Positions 1 to 10,625 of a stretch of DNA of 64,000 nt are shown piece after piece. Position 1 is the stretch's first letter; each line of letters starts with the position of its first letter. The notes under the pieces are model-generated. The model was not told the origin of the DNA and searched no databases. It saw only the letters and a list, made by a program, of their open reading frames with translations. Source of the DNA: Proteles cristata cristata (Eukaryota > Chordata > Mammalia > Carnivora > Hyaenidae); NCBI GenBank assembly GCA_017311185.1, contig JAESUZ010001269.1, forward strand, positions 62,001 to 126,000, in the 5' to 3' direction. The translations under genes and the position numbers were made by a program.

Positions 1-1721
1 AAGAGATCTGTATGATGAAAACTATAGAAAACTTATGAAGGAAATTGAAGAAGACACAAAGAAATGGAGAAACATTCCATGCTCATGGATAGGAAGAATA
101 AATATAGTTAAGATGTCATTACTACCTAAGGCACTCTACACATTCAATGCAATTCCAATCAAAATTGCACCAGCATACTTCTCAAAACTAGAACAAACTA
201 TCCTAAAATTTGTATGGAACCACAAAAGACCCCGAATAGCCAAAGTAATCCTGAAAAATAAAACCAAAACGGGAGGGATCACCATCCCAGACTTTAGCCT
301 CTACTACAAAGCTGTCATCATCAAGACAGTATGGTATTGGCACAAAAACAGACACATAGACCAATGGAACAGAATTGAGAATTCAGAAGTGGACCCAATA
401 GTATACAGACAACTAATCTTTGACAAAGCAGGAAAGAATATCCAATGGAAAAAAGACAGCCTTTTTAACAGATGGTGTTGGGAGAACAGGACAACAACAT
501 GCAGAAGAATGAAACTAGATCATTTTCTCACACCATGCACAAAAATAAACTCAAATTGGATAAAGGACCTGAACGTGAGACAGGAAACTATCAACACCCT
601 AGAGGAAAAAGCAGGAAACAACCTTCTTGACCTCCACCGCAGCAACTTCTTACTTGACACATCCCCAAAAGCAAAGGAATCAAGAGCAAAAATAAATGAT
701 TGGGACCTCATCAAGATTAAAAGCTTCTGCACAGCCAAGGAAATAACCCACAAAACTAATAGGCAACCGACGGAATGGGAAAAGATAGTTGCAAATGACA
801 TATCAGACAAAGGGTTAATATCCAAAATCTATAAGGAACTCACCAAATTCCACACCCAAAAAACAAACAACCCAGTGAAGAAATGGGCAGAAGATATGAA
901 CAGACACTTCTCCAAAGAGGACATCCAGATGGCCAACAGACACATGAAACGATGCTCAGCATCCCTCCTCATCAGGGAAATACAAATCAAAACCACACTG
1001 AGATACCACCTCACGCCAGTCAGAGTGGCTAAAATGAGCAAATCAGAGAACTCTAGATGCTGGCGAGGATGTGGAGAAACGGGCACCCTCCTACACTGTT
1101 GGTGGGAATGTAAACTGGTACAGCCCCTCTGGAAAACAGTGTGGAGGTTCCTCAGGAAACTAACAATAGAACTCCCCTATGACCCAGCAATAGCACTGCT
1201 AGGAATTTACCCAAGGGATACAGAAATGCTGAGGCATAGGAGCACATATACCCCAATGTTCATAGCAGCACTCTCCACAATAGCTAAAACCTGGAAAGAG
1301 CCTAAGTGTCCATCAACAGATGAATGGATCAAGAAGATGTGGTTTATCTATACCATGGAATACTACATGGCAATGAGAAACAATGAAATCTGGCCATGTG
1401 TAGCAACGTGGATGGACCTTGAGGGTGTTATGCTGAGTGAAATAAGTCAGGCAGAGAAGGACAAATATCATATGTTTGCATGTATAGGAAGATTAGGAGG
1501 AACTTAACTGAGGACCAAGGGGGAGAAGAAGGGCGGAAATGGTGGGGGAAAGGGAGAGAGTCAAACCATGAGAGACTCTTGAATGCCGAGAAACAAACTG
1601 AGGACTGATGGATGTGGGGGGGAGAGGGGATGGGCATGGAGCAGGGCCCTTGTGGGGATGAGCACTGGGTGTTATGTGGAAACTAACTGACAATAAACTA
1701 TTTGTAAAAAAAAAAAAAAAA
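1..1721 (+). mobile_element. Carnivore LINE-1, 3' third, recent copy
   Basis: This is the 3' part of an L1 retrotransposon whose 5' part lies before the window. It holds the ORF2 C-terminus, a 3' UTR of about 200 bp, an AATAAA signal near 1692 and a poly-A run at 1707-1721. The open frame and clean tail suggest a fairly recent insertion. The flank right after the tail is itself L1-like, so this copy probably landed in an older L1. The upstream TSD lies outside the window, so the insertion boundary cannot be confirmed. Confidence 0.95.
2..1507 (+). CDS. L1 ORF2 protein, C-terminal part (partial)
   Basis: The frame is open from base 2 to the TAA at 1505-1507, about 501 codons. The first ATG at 35 is internal, because the L1-type frame continues upstream of it. 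Judged against the roughly 1275-residue mammalian L1 ORF2p, this is the region after the reverse transcriptase domain. The cysteine motif is intact as C-x3-C-x7-H-x4-C, with codons at 1058 (C), 1070 (C), 1094 (H) and 1109 (C). In L1 this domain supports RNA binding during target-primed reverse transcription. There is no stop or frameshift in the visible part. Endonuclease and RT are outside the window, so activity cannot be judged. It is a transposon gene, not a host gene. Confidence 0.93.
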   Translation, partial: RDLYDENYRKLMKEIEEDTKKWRNIPCSWIGRINIVKMSLLPKALYTFNAIPIKIAPAYFSKLEQTILKFVWNHKRPRIAKVILKNKTKTGGITIPDFSLYYKAVIIKTVWYWHKNRHIDQWNRIENSEVDPIVYRQLIFDKAGKNIQWKKDSLFNRWCWENRTTTCRRMKLDHFLTPCTKINSNWIKDLNVRQETINTLEEKAGNNLLDLHRSNFLLDTSPKAKESRAKINDWDLIKIKSFCTAKEITHKTNRQPTEWEKIVANDISDKGLISKIYKELTKFHTQKTNNPVKKWAEDMNRHFSKEDIQMANRHMKRCSASLLIREIQIKTTLRYHLTPVRVAKMSKSENSRCWRGCGETGTLLHCWWECKLVQPLWKTVWRFLRKLTIELPYDPAIALLGIYPRDTEMLRHRSTYTPMFIAALSTIAKTWKEPKCPSTDEWIKKMWFIYTMEYYMAMRNNEIWPCVATWMDLEGVMLSEISQAEKDKYHMFACIGRLGGT

Positions 1722-1852
1722 GGAAGAAGAAGATATGGTTTATCTATACAATGGAATACTACATGGCAATAAGAAACAATGAAATCTGGCCATGTGTAGC
1801 AACATGGATGGAACTTGAGGTTGTTATGCTGAGTGAAATAAGTCAGGCAGAG
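1722..1852 (+). mobile_element. Second L1 ORF2 3' fragment
   Basis: About 125 bp repeats the ORF2 segment already seen at 1330-1455, with several differences (for example ACAATGG for ACCATGG, and AATAAGAAAC for AATGAGAAAC). It stops inside ORF2 at GTCAGGCAGAGAG and has no L1 3' UTR or poly-A. It is best read as an older L1 into which the copy at 1-1721 inserted, later cut short. Confidence 0.85.
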
Positions 1853-1885
1853 AGTCTCTCTCCAAAATAAATAAATATTTAAAAA
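1853..1885 (+). mobile_element. Isolated SINE tail
   Basis: TCTCTCTCC followed by AAAATAAATAAATATTT is the standard 3' end of a carnivore SINE, but no SINE body precedes it. The join to the L1 scrap falls in a GAGAG/TCTCTC sequence. A deletion between an L1 and a neighbouring SINE would give this structure. Confidence 0.6.
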
Positions 1886-1931
1886 ATTTTTAAGTATTTT
1901 TCAAGATTCCCTTTAAAAACTCCCAAAACTT

Positions 1932-2135
1932 GAGGCACCTGCATGGCCCAGGTGGTTAAGCATCTGACTTCAGTTCAGGTCATGATCTCACGGTCCATAA
2001 GTTCAAGCCCCATGTCAGGCTCTGTGCTAACAGCACAGAGCCTGGAGTCTGCTTCGGATTCTGTGTGTCTCTCTCTCTCCATCCCTCTCCATCTCTTTCT
2101 CTCTCTCGAAAAATACACATTAAAAAAATTAAAAA
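1932..2135 (+). mobile_element. Carnivore tRNA-Lys SINE (CAN SINE)
   Basis: The copy has a tRNA-like head with a B-box-like GTTCAAGCCCC, the GGCTCTGTGCTAACAG linker, a CT-rich stretch and an A-rich tail. A weak flanking repeat (CCCAAAACT and GCCAAAATG) could be its TSD. It is moderately diverged. Confidence 0.93.
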
Positions 2136-2996
2136 TTGCCAAAATGTACTGAAAGTGATGTTAAAATAGGATGACAGGTCACTTTTCAAGAAGAGATATT
2201 GTAATCTTTAGGGAAAAAGAGAATATAATCAACAGGATTTCACTCCTTTGTCTCTTTCCTCATCTTCTTCAGGCTTTTCTGTAACTTTCAAAGATGAGGC
2301 TATGTGTGCTTAAAATAGAAGCCTGAGGACTTTGGAACCCCAGACCCCCTAAAATAAGATGTTTGGATGAATGGGGCCCCACAGTCTTGACCAGTGTAGA
2401 TATGCTGTGATCCTGTGCCTGATTTTCTGAGCTTACATTGAGTGTGTCATAAGCAACCGACTAAACCACCAAGTTCTGCTCTATTATGGCTTGAAGAGAA
2501 GTCCTCTCCCTAATGAGACATCTCATCAACCAGAAAATGGGTAGTCAGACCAGCTATGAGAGCATCTGCACCTCAGCCTCTCTGAAGTGTCTGCAAGTTC
2601 CCTCAAAATCCATGCCATGCATAGAAAGTCAAGAAGATATTGTGTTGACAAAAATTTGCACTGCCAGTAAGAGTTCAGCCCCCATACCTGGGAAAGAAGT
2701 GCATGTTTCAGATCCAAGATATTGCCCTCAGCCCAGCTACATAAAGTTCTATTTACAGAAGGGTAAAGAAATTAATGTTTTTGATACTGAGGAAAGCAGA
2801 GTCCAGCCTACCTTACATATCATTTCTTTTACACCAAAAAACTCAATCAATATATCATTGTCCCTGAATAACTGTTATATTTTTTCCAAGTTAAGGTTGT
2901 CTGTAAACACTGTGAATGTGGTAACTACATTTTATTTTAGGTTTTCATTCCAATAAGAGCACATATCAGGCTCTCAATATGTATTTTTAAACTGAC
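2136..2996. other. No recognised feature
   Basis: No repeat or gene is recognised here. A 147-codon frame at 2513-2956 has no recognisable domain, low-complexity content or splice context, and is probably chance. Confidence 0.5.
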
Positions 2997-3046
2997 GGAT
3001 GGATGGATGGATGGATGGATGGATGGATGGATGGATGGATGGATGC
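2997..3046 (+). repeat. (GGAT)n microsatellite
   Basis: About 12 tandem GGAT units with no interruption, so the site is likely polymorphic. Confidence 0.97.
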
Positions 3047-3971
3047 TACATATGGAACAGAGGCAGGGAGGCCAAGTTTGAACAGGGGGTGCAGGAGATT
3101 GGTGGTGCTATATAGTATAATAAGCAAATCTGGCATGGAAAAACTTGAGAGATTTGAAATAAAATAAGGTGTCCTTTGAATTTAGAGAAGCTTATCATTT
3201 ACAAAGTCTGGCCCAAAGGACTGTGACTCAAAAGGAAAGTGTTAAAGGACAGTTTACAGGAGAGGAACAGACTATTTTGATATATCCTGGGACAGGACCC
3301 TCAGGCAGAACATTTCTCACACTATTACATAGAACATGATACTGGCGTTTAATTAGGTGTTAGATTGGAGATGTAATGAAACATCCAGGAGAAAGAAGAT
3401 AATCACAAGACTTGAGGAAGCTATGGTGAAAATCAATCCCACACAGGTATCTGTAATTCTTCCATATCTTATCTCACAGTCCACATGGCACTCCGAGAAT
3501 GAAATGCTCATCGCACTAACTAAATGAAAACAGTTATGAATGAACCTAAGATTGGACAACAGTCAGCCACAAAATCCTGGTTTTCACCCCAATTTTCTAC
3601 TTTTGCTACAAAGAGCAGGCTATTTTATGGACCAGTGATAATTGTCCCACCTTTACGCTGAATCACTGTGTAAGTAACCCATCTTGGACACATCTGATTA
3701 GTAGAAAATATTTAGTCTCCTTCCGAATATTTTCAGTCCAAGCACTGTGTTTATATGAATTTCTCAAACTGGTCTACACCATCTCTACCTAAACAAAGCT
3801 AGTAAGTAAATTCCAATTGCTAAAAGAGAAATGTTATTCTTTAAGTTTTCTAAGTCAACTCAGTGCTCTCTTGAGTTTAAAATATCAGCCAACTAGGCAG
3901 ATGGAATAGAAAGCCTTGCATCCTAAATCTTCTAGATCTAATGTTTAGAACTTTGTTTATCCAAGATATGG
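3047..3971. other. No recognised feature
   Basis: Unique-looking AT-rich sequence. No convincing coding frame or repeat was recognised. Confidence 0.5.
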
Positions 3972-4189
3972 TGGAGACAATGTGAGCTTTGGAGTTGGAG
4001 AAATTTGTGGGCAAATTCTAGCTCTCCTGCTTGGAAGTTGTATGACCTCCATGAAGTTATTTCAAACCTCTGAGGCTACACTGTAAAATGGAAACAATAG
4101 TGGAATTTTTTTTATAGTAGGCCCATAGGGTTAGTTAGATTTAAATGGCATAACATATGTAAAATGGTAGGTGCTCATCAGAGGATAGT
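3972..4189 (+). mobile_element. MIR SINE (old mammalian)
   Basis: The order of recognisable MIR pieces is kept: GAGCTTTGGAGTTGGAG, a GTATGACCT core, TGTAAAATGGAAACAATAG, then GGTAGGTGCTCATCAG. MIR predates placental mammals, so heavy divergence is expected. Confidence 0.75.
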
Positions 4190-4194
4190 CATTC

Positions 4195-4417
4195 GCCACT
4201 CATCCATTAAACAAATGTTTATTGAGTGCTAGGGGCTATTCTTAGTGCTAGGAAAATAGCAATGAACAGCACTGTCAAGGGAACTTATCTATGTAGGAGG
4301 TAAACTTAACAAATATATGTCAGATGGTGATAAGTACTAGGAGATAAATAAAAAGAATGGAGGGGTATTATGGAATGTCCATGGGAAAAGAAGCAATTTC
4401 AAATAAAGCAGTCATGG
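4195..4417 (+). mobile_element. Ancient dispersed repeat, first part
   Basis: It begins with ACAAATGTTTATTGAGTGCT and continues through a variant of the common 'gtgaacaaaacagacaaa' and 'gataagtgctatg' blocks of an old mammalian repeat. Similar heads occur near 11200, 24525, 25565, 43890 and 63885. I cannot name the family; it may be L2/CR1-related. Confidence 0.6.
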
Positions 4418-5050
4418 AAGGGTAGACACGCCTTTAGTATTTTCAGGACTTGGGGGAAAAGCACAAGTGAAGGTTTGCCTGTAATATGTCTAACATTTGA
4501 TCAACAATGAAGTCAGTTATAGACTGTTGTCCCACCTTGACTACATACCTTCATTGCATCTTGCTCAAGATCTTGCTCATATTTGGAGTGTTCAAATGCT
4601 CAGAGCTCTGCACTAGAATGTGAAGTGTTCTGCCTCTAGCCAGTGTCCCTCCCCACTCCCCCTTGTTCTCTTCTCTGCAAGGTCCCCTACCATAAAGGTT
4701 CTCAAACACATGTTTGTGGCTGCTCCAGCCACATGTCCAGGTTCCATACACACACATACCATGAACAGCTGCTTCTTCTCAGCTCTCCTCTCAGGCCAAG
4801 GAACATGCCCACTGGCAGCATGGTCGTGGAAGTGGGGTTGGACCACTGGGGCAGGGAAAACTGGGTACTTAGAATGTTCTGTAGGAGTGGGAGAGGGAGG
4901 GAGCTCTCCATGGGTATCTCGCTTTAGCCCTGCATATTTCTTGCCCCTCTGGGAAGGGATGAATGACAGCAGTGCCCTCTAAAGTGGGAGATCTGGTACA
5001 GTTGCCCTTCTTGCCTGGGGTGAAGGAAAGAACTGGAGAAAAATCCACCG
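4418..5050. other. Unidentified insert inside the ancient repeat
   Basis: About 630 bp separates two parts of what reads as one ancient repeat: GTCATGGAAGGG on the left, and GACATGTTAATTTTGAGCAAAG on the right. The insert has a GC-richer centre and frames up to 120 codons without any recognisable domain. I see no tRNA head, poly-A, L1 or LTR signature. It could be an old unrecognised element, or local sequence too diverged to align by eye. Confidence 0.35.
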
Positions 5051-5356
5051 ACATGTTAATTTTGAGCAAAGACCCAAAGCCATTGAGAGAGCAATCCATG
5101 GAGGATATTTGAGGAAAGAGTACTGTGGACAGCAGAAGTGCGAGTGCAAAGCCCTGAAGGAGGAATATGCGTGATATGTTCCAGGAGCATCGAGGAGACC
5201 AGACAGGCTGGAGTGGCACAAGTGAGATAGTTGGTGATTTCAGACAGATGTCTGGAGGCCAGATCTTGAAGAATCTTGTAGGTCCTTATGATGACTTGGT
5301 CTTTGATTTAAGCAAGATGGGAAGCCTTTGGAAATTTTAATAGGAAGTGGTAGGAT
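5051..5356 (+). mobile_element. Ancient dispersed repeat, second part
   Basis: Runs of the same old repeat continue: TTGAGCAAAGACCCAAAG, AGTGCGAGTGCAAAGCCCTG, CTTGTAGGTCCTTATGATGA and AAGATGGGAAGCC. A young SINE interrupts it at 5371 and it resumes after 5598. Confidence 0.6.
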
Positions 5357-5370
5357 CTAAATTATGTTTT

Positions 5371-5584
5371 TATTTTTTAATATTTTTTTATTCATTTCTA
5401 GGAGAGAGAGAGACAGCGTGAGCAGGGGAGGGCCAGAGAGAGAGGGAGCCACAGACTGAAACAGGCTCCAGGCTCTGAGCTGGCAGTCAGCACAGAGCCC
5501 GAGACGGGGCTCGAACCCACGAACCGCGAGATCATGACCTACGCGAAAGTCAGACGCCCAATCGACTAAGCCACCCAGGCGCCC
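5371..5584 (-). mobile_element. Young felid-type tRNA-Lys SINE
   Basis: Read on the minus strand, this is a full SINE: intact tRNA-like head, TGACTGCCAGCTCAGAGCC linker, CT-rich body with TCCTAGAAAT, and an A-rich tail seen here as T-rich at the left. It is flanked by a 14-bp perfect TSD (CTAAATTATGTTTT) at 5357-5370 and 5585-5598, and it splits the ancient repeat. Confidence 0.97.
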
Positions 5585-5980
5585 CTAAATTATGTTTTAA
5601 AAGAACCATACTGCTGGTGCTGGAAATAGACTGCAAAGGGCAAAGAGATAGGCAGGGAGACCCAGTCAGCAGGCTACTGCAAGTATCTAGGCAAATGGTG
5701 ATCAGTTAAACCAAAGTAGTAGCCATGGGGTTTCAGTTTTATATCTCATTTAAAGCTAAAGTTAACTGGGTCTGCCAGTAGGTTGGATGTGGAGTAGAAA
5801 GGGCGAAGAATCAAGGATGACTCCAAGGCTTTTTGGTTTGAGCAACTGGAGAGATGAAGCCAAAAGTTTTATTTGTTTTTGTTTTTCCATAACATAGGAG
5901 TGAACATAATTATAAATTATATTACTGGCAACAGCCAGTAAAATGAGTCTGGATGATTTGAAGTACAAAAGATATTAGTA
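5585..5980 (+). mobile_element. Ancient dispersed repeat, third part
   Basis: This continues the same old element after the SINE, with AGAATAGACTGC-like, GGCAGGGAGACCCAGTCAG, GAGGCTATTGCA-like and CAAGGATGACTCCAAGG blocks. The match fades after about 5860. Confidence 0.6.
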
Positions 5981-6278
5981 AGAAGGAAGATAAGCATGTA
6001 TTGTCCTGCCTATATAATCAATGTGTAAATCTTACAAGTGTATACTTTTTGTACACTAGTATTCACATCTGGAAAGAACTATTTTCCAAATCATAAATCT
6101 CTTTTGTTTGAATTTCATTCTGGGCCTTTAATTAAAAGGGCAGTACCTAAAATTACTGTGGGAGAGAGGAATGAAGGCTTGTTCCTGCCATCCGCTCTGG
6201 GTGTGGCCCTTCCTAACTTTGGAATCTCCAGCAAGACTTCTAATTCTTTCAAGACTCAGTTCCCACACCTTAAAAATG
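5981..6278. other. No recognised feature
   Basis: Short stretch of unique sequence. The 87-codon frame at 6038-6301 runs into the next SINE and is probably chance. Confidence 0.5.
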
Positions 6279-6290
6279 TGGATGCCAGTT

Positions 6291-6509
6291 GGGGCGCCTA
6301 GGTGGCTCAGTTGATTAAGCATCTGACTTAATTTCAGCTGAGGTCATGATCTCACAGTTCGTGAGTTTGAGCCCCACATTGGGCTCTGTGCTGATGGCAT
6401 GGAGCCTGCTTGGGATTCTCTGTCTACCTCTCTCTCTGCCCCACCCCTGCTAGCTCTCTCTGGCTCTCTTACTCTCTCTCAAAATAAATAAATAAACATT
6501 TTTTTTTAA
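6291..6509 (+). mobile_element. Felid-type tRNA-Lys SINE
   Basis: GGGGCGCCTAGGTGGCTCAG head, CT-rich body and AAATAAATAAAT tail. Flanking GTGGATGCCAGTT (6278-6290) and GTGGATGACAGTT (6511-6523) form a TSD with one mismatch. Confidence 0.95.
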
Positions 6510-6523
6510 CGTGGATGACAGTT

Positions 6524-7063
6524 GCCAATTTCGTCAACTCTGAAACAGCATCCAAATGACATCCAGGTGTCATTAAATACTAATGGCATCCATTTAAGCC
6601 AAAGTTCAAACAAATATTTGTCTTCCCATTTTATGGTTTATACTCTTGTTCATTGTTCTTCCTAGTATGAATAATTAATGATGAGGGGTTTTCTTAGCTG
6701 CGATTTATATGATCAAAGAAGTAAAGCCAATTAGCTCAATGGGTCACATTCTGAAATTAATGAGGTGCTCTTTTTGTGTATGTTCACAAATTAGCTTCCC
6801 TCTGTTTCTTGGCCACACACTTCACCTTGGCTTCATAAATGAGTGGAACTGATTGCAACATGAATCAGACAAGAGTGTAAATCCATCACTCCTGTTGAGA
6901 AAACAGCTCAAAAAACAAGCGTCCCTGCTGATAGCAATATTTTATTCATATTTGAAGGATCCAAATTTGAATCACTTGTGATAATGACAAAGAATAAATA
7001 AATGCATCCATGAATAAGTAAAATATAAGAAGGACAGTATGAGATTAAGTAATTATAAACTTT
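6524..7063. other. Unique AT-rich stretch, possible conserved non-coding element
   Basis: No repeat is recognised. The part at about 6670-6900 has mixed composition with several ATTA/TAAT motifs and no low complexity, which resembles mammalian conserved non-coding DNA. Conservation cannot be tested here. Confidence 0.3.
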
Positions 7064-7078
7064 AAAATGTCTCAGGAA

Positions 7079-7290
7079 GGGGCTTCTGGCTCAGTCAATT
7101 AAATCTATGACTCTTGATTTCAGTTCAGGTCATGATCTCATGATCGTGAGATCGAGCCCCATGTCGGGTTCTCCACTGGGCATGGAGCTTGTTTAAAATT
7201 TTCTCTCCCTCTCCGTCTGCACCTCCCCTGCTCACATGTGGACATGCATGTGCTTTCTCTCAAAAAAAAAAAATAGAGTAAATAAAAAAT
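7079..7290 (+). mobile_element. Older carnivore SINE
   Basis: Its linker (GGGTTCTCCACTGGGCATGG) differs from the felid type, which points to an older carnivore-wide subfamily. The flanks AAAATGTCTCAGGAA (7064-7078) and AAAATACCTCAGGAA (7291-7305) are an imperfect TSD. Confidence 0.88.
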
Positions 7291-7305
7291 AAAATACCTC
7301 AGGAA

Positions 7306-7875
7306 ATATTTAGGCACTAAAATTGTTAAGATAGTATTTTCCTAGCCTCCAAGAGTTTCTACACCTTAAATTATGTGAGCTTCCAGTTCTAGTTCTCAGA
7401 ATCTTTGCTTCCTCAAATGCAAACCAAGAAGTTGGACATTTTTACTTCAAAGAGGTCTTCCAGCTTAGGAAATCTGGAATTCTATGAGTCTTCTTCATGG
7501 AAACTGTTCCTTCCACTTGGCACAGTAAATATATTCACATATATTTTATTTAATCCTAAACTTTAGAATCCAATTTGGTGAACTGTAGTTACTTGAAGGT
7601 GTCAGCAAATCCTCTGGAATCTGAGAAAATTATTATCAAAACCAATGAAGGGACTTGTCAGCTCTGTGTGATTGATTTTTAAATCTGTCAGCAGGGCTCT
7701 CTCTGGAGGCAAGGAACCTCATCAACAGGCTTTCCTGTGGGTAAAGCCACCTGGGATGGCACCTGGGATCCAGATACTGCTTCAGACTTACCCAAACGGG
7801 TGGTCATCATCCATAGGTCCAGGGGACTACACAAGGTCAAGGCAGCTGGCTTCCTGTAGGCTTGCAGAAATAATA
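7306..7875. other. No recognised feature
   Basis: Unique-looking sequence. Frames here mostly run into the adjoining TG repeat and look spurious. Confidence 0.5.
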
Positions 7876-7938
7876 ATGTGTGTGTGTGTGTGTGTGTGTG
7901 TGTGTCTGTGTGTATGTGTGTGTGTGTCTGTGTGTGTG
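7876..7938 (+). repeat. (TG)n microsatellite, interrupted
   Basis: About 30 TG units with a few CTG and ATG interruptions. It produces artefactual Cys-Val and Thr-His frames on the two strands. Confidence 0.97.
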
Positions 7939-8483
7939 AGGAGATGGGGGTAAAAGGGACAGGGCGCAGCTGGCAGAGACGTAGGGGAGAAATGGGAAGG
8001 GGAAAGACAATCACAAAAGCAGGACCTCACCCTGAAAGAATTTCTTAGAAGGCAACACTGGCTGTGTCTGTGAATAATTGGCTTGCAAATCACTTCCTTC
8101 ATTTGTTATATAAAAACAATCATTTCACTGCTGATGACAAAAGCCCAGAAGGAAATTATGGCTTACTTGTTAGTTTTGCATATGGCTTTTGTGTAGAATA
8201 AAGCTTCATACGTGGAGTTCTAAATCTCTGGCCCACAGACCTGAACAAGCAGATTTAAGACTGGTCGTTATGTAAGTTTTGAGCGAGGAAATCTCTGATG
8301 AGTTGGCCTTAGGAGCAAAATGAAGGGCAAAACTAGAGGACAGTCCAAATCTTTTGTCTAAATCTAAATCACAGTTCTCTTGCCAAATTACCAAGAGTCA
8401 AAGAACTCCAAAAATTAATGCACGTGGCTTTTGTCGGAGAGATTGCGACCAATTATCTTTCTTATTAAAATATGCTAATGACA
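7939..8483. other. Unique sequence
   Basis: No repeat or gene is recognised. The part at 8390-8480 is AT-rich and holds an octamer-like ATGCTAAT, but I see no further regulatory structure. Confidence 0.45.
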
Positions 8484-8611
8484 ACCACCCTTTATTTAAG
8501 TGTTCATAAAATAGCAGACATTTTATACACATGATTTATACACAAAATAATCCTTCATAATCCCTATTATTCTCCCCATATTAAAGATAAAGAAACTGAG
8601 ATATAGAAATA
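8484..8611 (-). mobile_element. MIR SINE, left part
   Basis: The reverse-strand MIR core is visible: CCTTCATAATCCCTATTATT and CCCCATATTAAAGATAAAG, then AAACTGAGATATAG. A SINE interrupts it and it continues after 8814. Confidence 0.7.
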
Positions 8612-8620
8612 TTATTAGCT

Positions 8621-8797
8621 AGGCGCACTTAGGTGGCTCAGTCAGTTGAGCATCCGAACTCAGGTCATGATCTCACAGTTTGTGACTTTGAGCCCCTCAT
8701 CGGGTTCTGTGCTGACAGCTCAGAGCCTGGAGCCTACTCTGGATTCTCTCTCTCTCTCTCTCTAAAAATAAATAAGTGTTAAAGAAAAAATTTTTTA
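8621..8797 (+). mobile_element. Felid-type SINE inside a MIR
   Basis: AGGCGCACTTAGGTGGCTCA head, slightly shortened body and A-rich tail. TTATTAGCT occurs at 8612-8620 and 8806-8814 as the TSD. Confidence 0.92.
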
Positions 8798-8814
8798 GAG
8801 AAAAGTTATTAGCT

Positions 8815-8905
8815 CAAAGAGAAACAGCAAGTTAACAAAGGCACTGTAATTTAATTCTGGGCCTTGTCAGTAGCAAGTTCTATATCCTTTTCAATACCGT
8901 AGCTT
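8815..8905 (-). mobile_element. MIR SINE, right part
   Basis: GCAAGTTAACAAAGGCACTG and ATTCTGGGCCTTG continue the MIR that begins at 8484. Confidence 0.6.
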
Positions 8906-9515
8906 ACCTTTGTTCAACTGTGTCATATTTGGAAAATGTGCACACCATCCTAGTGTGTGGGTCCTTATATATGTCTGTCCATTCTGTCTGCCTCAGTGTC
9001 GTGAGTGAGATATGAATGATAGGACACCATTATATGTATCATTGACTTCAGCGTATAGTTGCTTCTTTGTTCTGGATCGTTTTTCTCTTTTGTTGGAATA
9101 TTTATTTTGCCTTCTCTGCAAGCTAACAATATAAATTTCATGTTTTTTCTGGGATACATCTTTCCCAACACATTATGAATAACGAAAATTGGCTTAAACT
9201 GTCTAATTAAGAAGCTATGAAATAGACCTTACTCAGACAATACTTGCATTAGCATGGATTCATGGTGTCCATTTGTCCCTAGAGCTGTAGAACCTTCAGA
9301 TTTAGCTAATCAGTACTATTGTTGTGTGAAGTATTGGCAATTTTATTCTACGCTTTTCCATTCCTGGCATCTGTGCTTGTAGATATAATGTGATGTGAAC
9401 TCCTACGTTGTTCTAGTGGTTTTGTTAAAATTTTTTGTGCTAATAATTTGAAGGGGAGGAGCAACATTTACTGAAAAATACCCCAACTTACATGGCAATA
9501 TCAGAAGCTTGCATC
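8906..9515. other. No recognised feature
   Basis: AT-rich unique sequence with no convincing frame. Confidence 0.5.
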
Positions 9516-9530
9516 TAACATAGTAATGGT

Positions 9531-9757
9531 ACGGGGGGCTAGGAGGGCTCAATCCATTGAGCCTCCAGTTTCCGCTCAGGTCATGATCTCACAGTTCGTG
9601 GTTCGAGCCCCACGTTGGGCTCTATGCTGACAGCTCAGAGCCTTGAGCCTGCTTTAGATTCTGTGTCTCCCTCTCTCCCTTCCCCTCCCATGTTCACGCT
9701 CTGTCTGTCTGTCTGTCTCTCTCTCTCTCAGAAATAAATAAACATTAAAAAAAACTT
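9531..9757 (+). mobile_element. Felid-type tRNA-Lys SINE
   Basis: Complete copy with a CTGT-repeat variant in its CT-rich part and a tail of AATAAATAAACATT. The 15-bp TSD TAACATAGTAATGGT is perfect at 9516-9530 and 9758-9772. Confidence 0.96.
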
Positions 9758-9772
9758 TAACATAGTAATGGT

Positions 9773-10198
9773 TTAGATGCTAGCTAGTTTTGGAGTATCA
9801 GTCATTCCAAAATTTGAGTTTCCCAGTTTTCTCCACAGCATTTTATCATGTGTAAATATTTTCCAATGTACCATTAGTTTTCTTGAGGTACAGAAAGATA
9901 CAGTTATTTGCAGAATAAATATCACCTGGATTAAACAATAAAAATTGCTGTGCACCAATAAATTACACTTATTAAGTCTTGCATAATGAATGAGGTTCTG
10001 CGAATGTGGTTTATAGTTAAGGAGAATGGATCACACAGATTAAGCCTGTTTAACTTCCTCATTATGGTGGCATCATACAGACCACTACTACCCCAAGCTG
10101 AAAATGTTATCTTTTATTTTGTCACTTATGTTTTTGGCTTTCAAAAAAAACACCTTTGTATTAAAATGGGGTAAATTGCAGTGTGGCAACATGCAAAT
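9773..10198. other. No recognised feature
   Basis: Unique-looking sequence without supported features. Confidence 0.5.
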
Positions 10199-10625
10199 TC
10201 CATCAGTATGTTCCAGTTACCAGTTGCTTTATGACAAACTGTCCTAATTTAGTAGTGTGAAATCACAGTTATTACTGGGCGCAAAAATCCTATGGGTCAG
10301 GAAATCTGACACAGTCTAGTGGTGATGTCTTGTATCTGCTGCATAATAGGTGGGGTCTTAGCTGTGGAGCATTCAAATGGATTGGGGGCTGACATCATCT
10401 GGAAGTTTCCTCACTTGCTTGTTTGGTGCCTGGCTAGGGTAACTAGCTGGGACTTTTACGAAGAGCACCTATGTGTGAACTCTCTGTGGGCCTTGCACTC
10501 TGTGACGGCTGGATTCTGAGAGGGAGCATGCAGAGAGCAAATGTTCCAACAGAGCTAGTACTGCAGGAGCAGCTTTCTGGCCTTTTGTGAGCCAGTCTCT
10601 GGAGTCGTGAAGTATCACTTCCATC
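10199..10625 (+). mobile_element. Ancient interspersed repeat, family not named
   Basis: CAGTTACCAGTTGCTTTATG at the left, then a CTGGCTAGGGTAACTAGCTG-like middle and TGAAGTATCACTTCCATCAC at the right match the plan of a common old mammalian repeat ('cagttaccaattgctgcataac' to 'cacttccacc'). I cannot place it in a family without a search. Confidence 0.5.

Noticed and set aside
2513..2956. 147-codon open frame
   Set aside because: No recognised domain, no splice or promoter context; length is not unusual for chance in AT-rich DNA over 64 kb.
2997..3046. Regular repeats that could suggest an array of a defence system
   Set aside because: Plain 4-bp microsatellite with no spacers; a eukaryotic genome, so no CRISPR is expected.
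7672..8102. Cys-Val-rich and Thr-His-rich frames
   Set aside because: They are translations of the TG microsatellite on the two strands.
10199..10625. MLT1 call for this repeat
   Set aside because: It lacks the MLT1 blocks seen at 32947; the plan fits a different old repeat that I cannot name.
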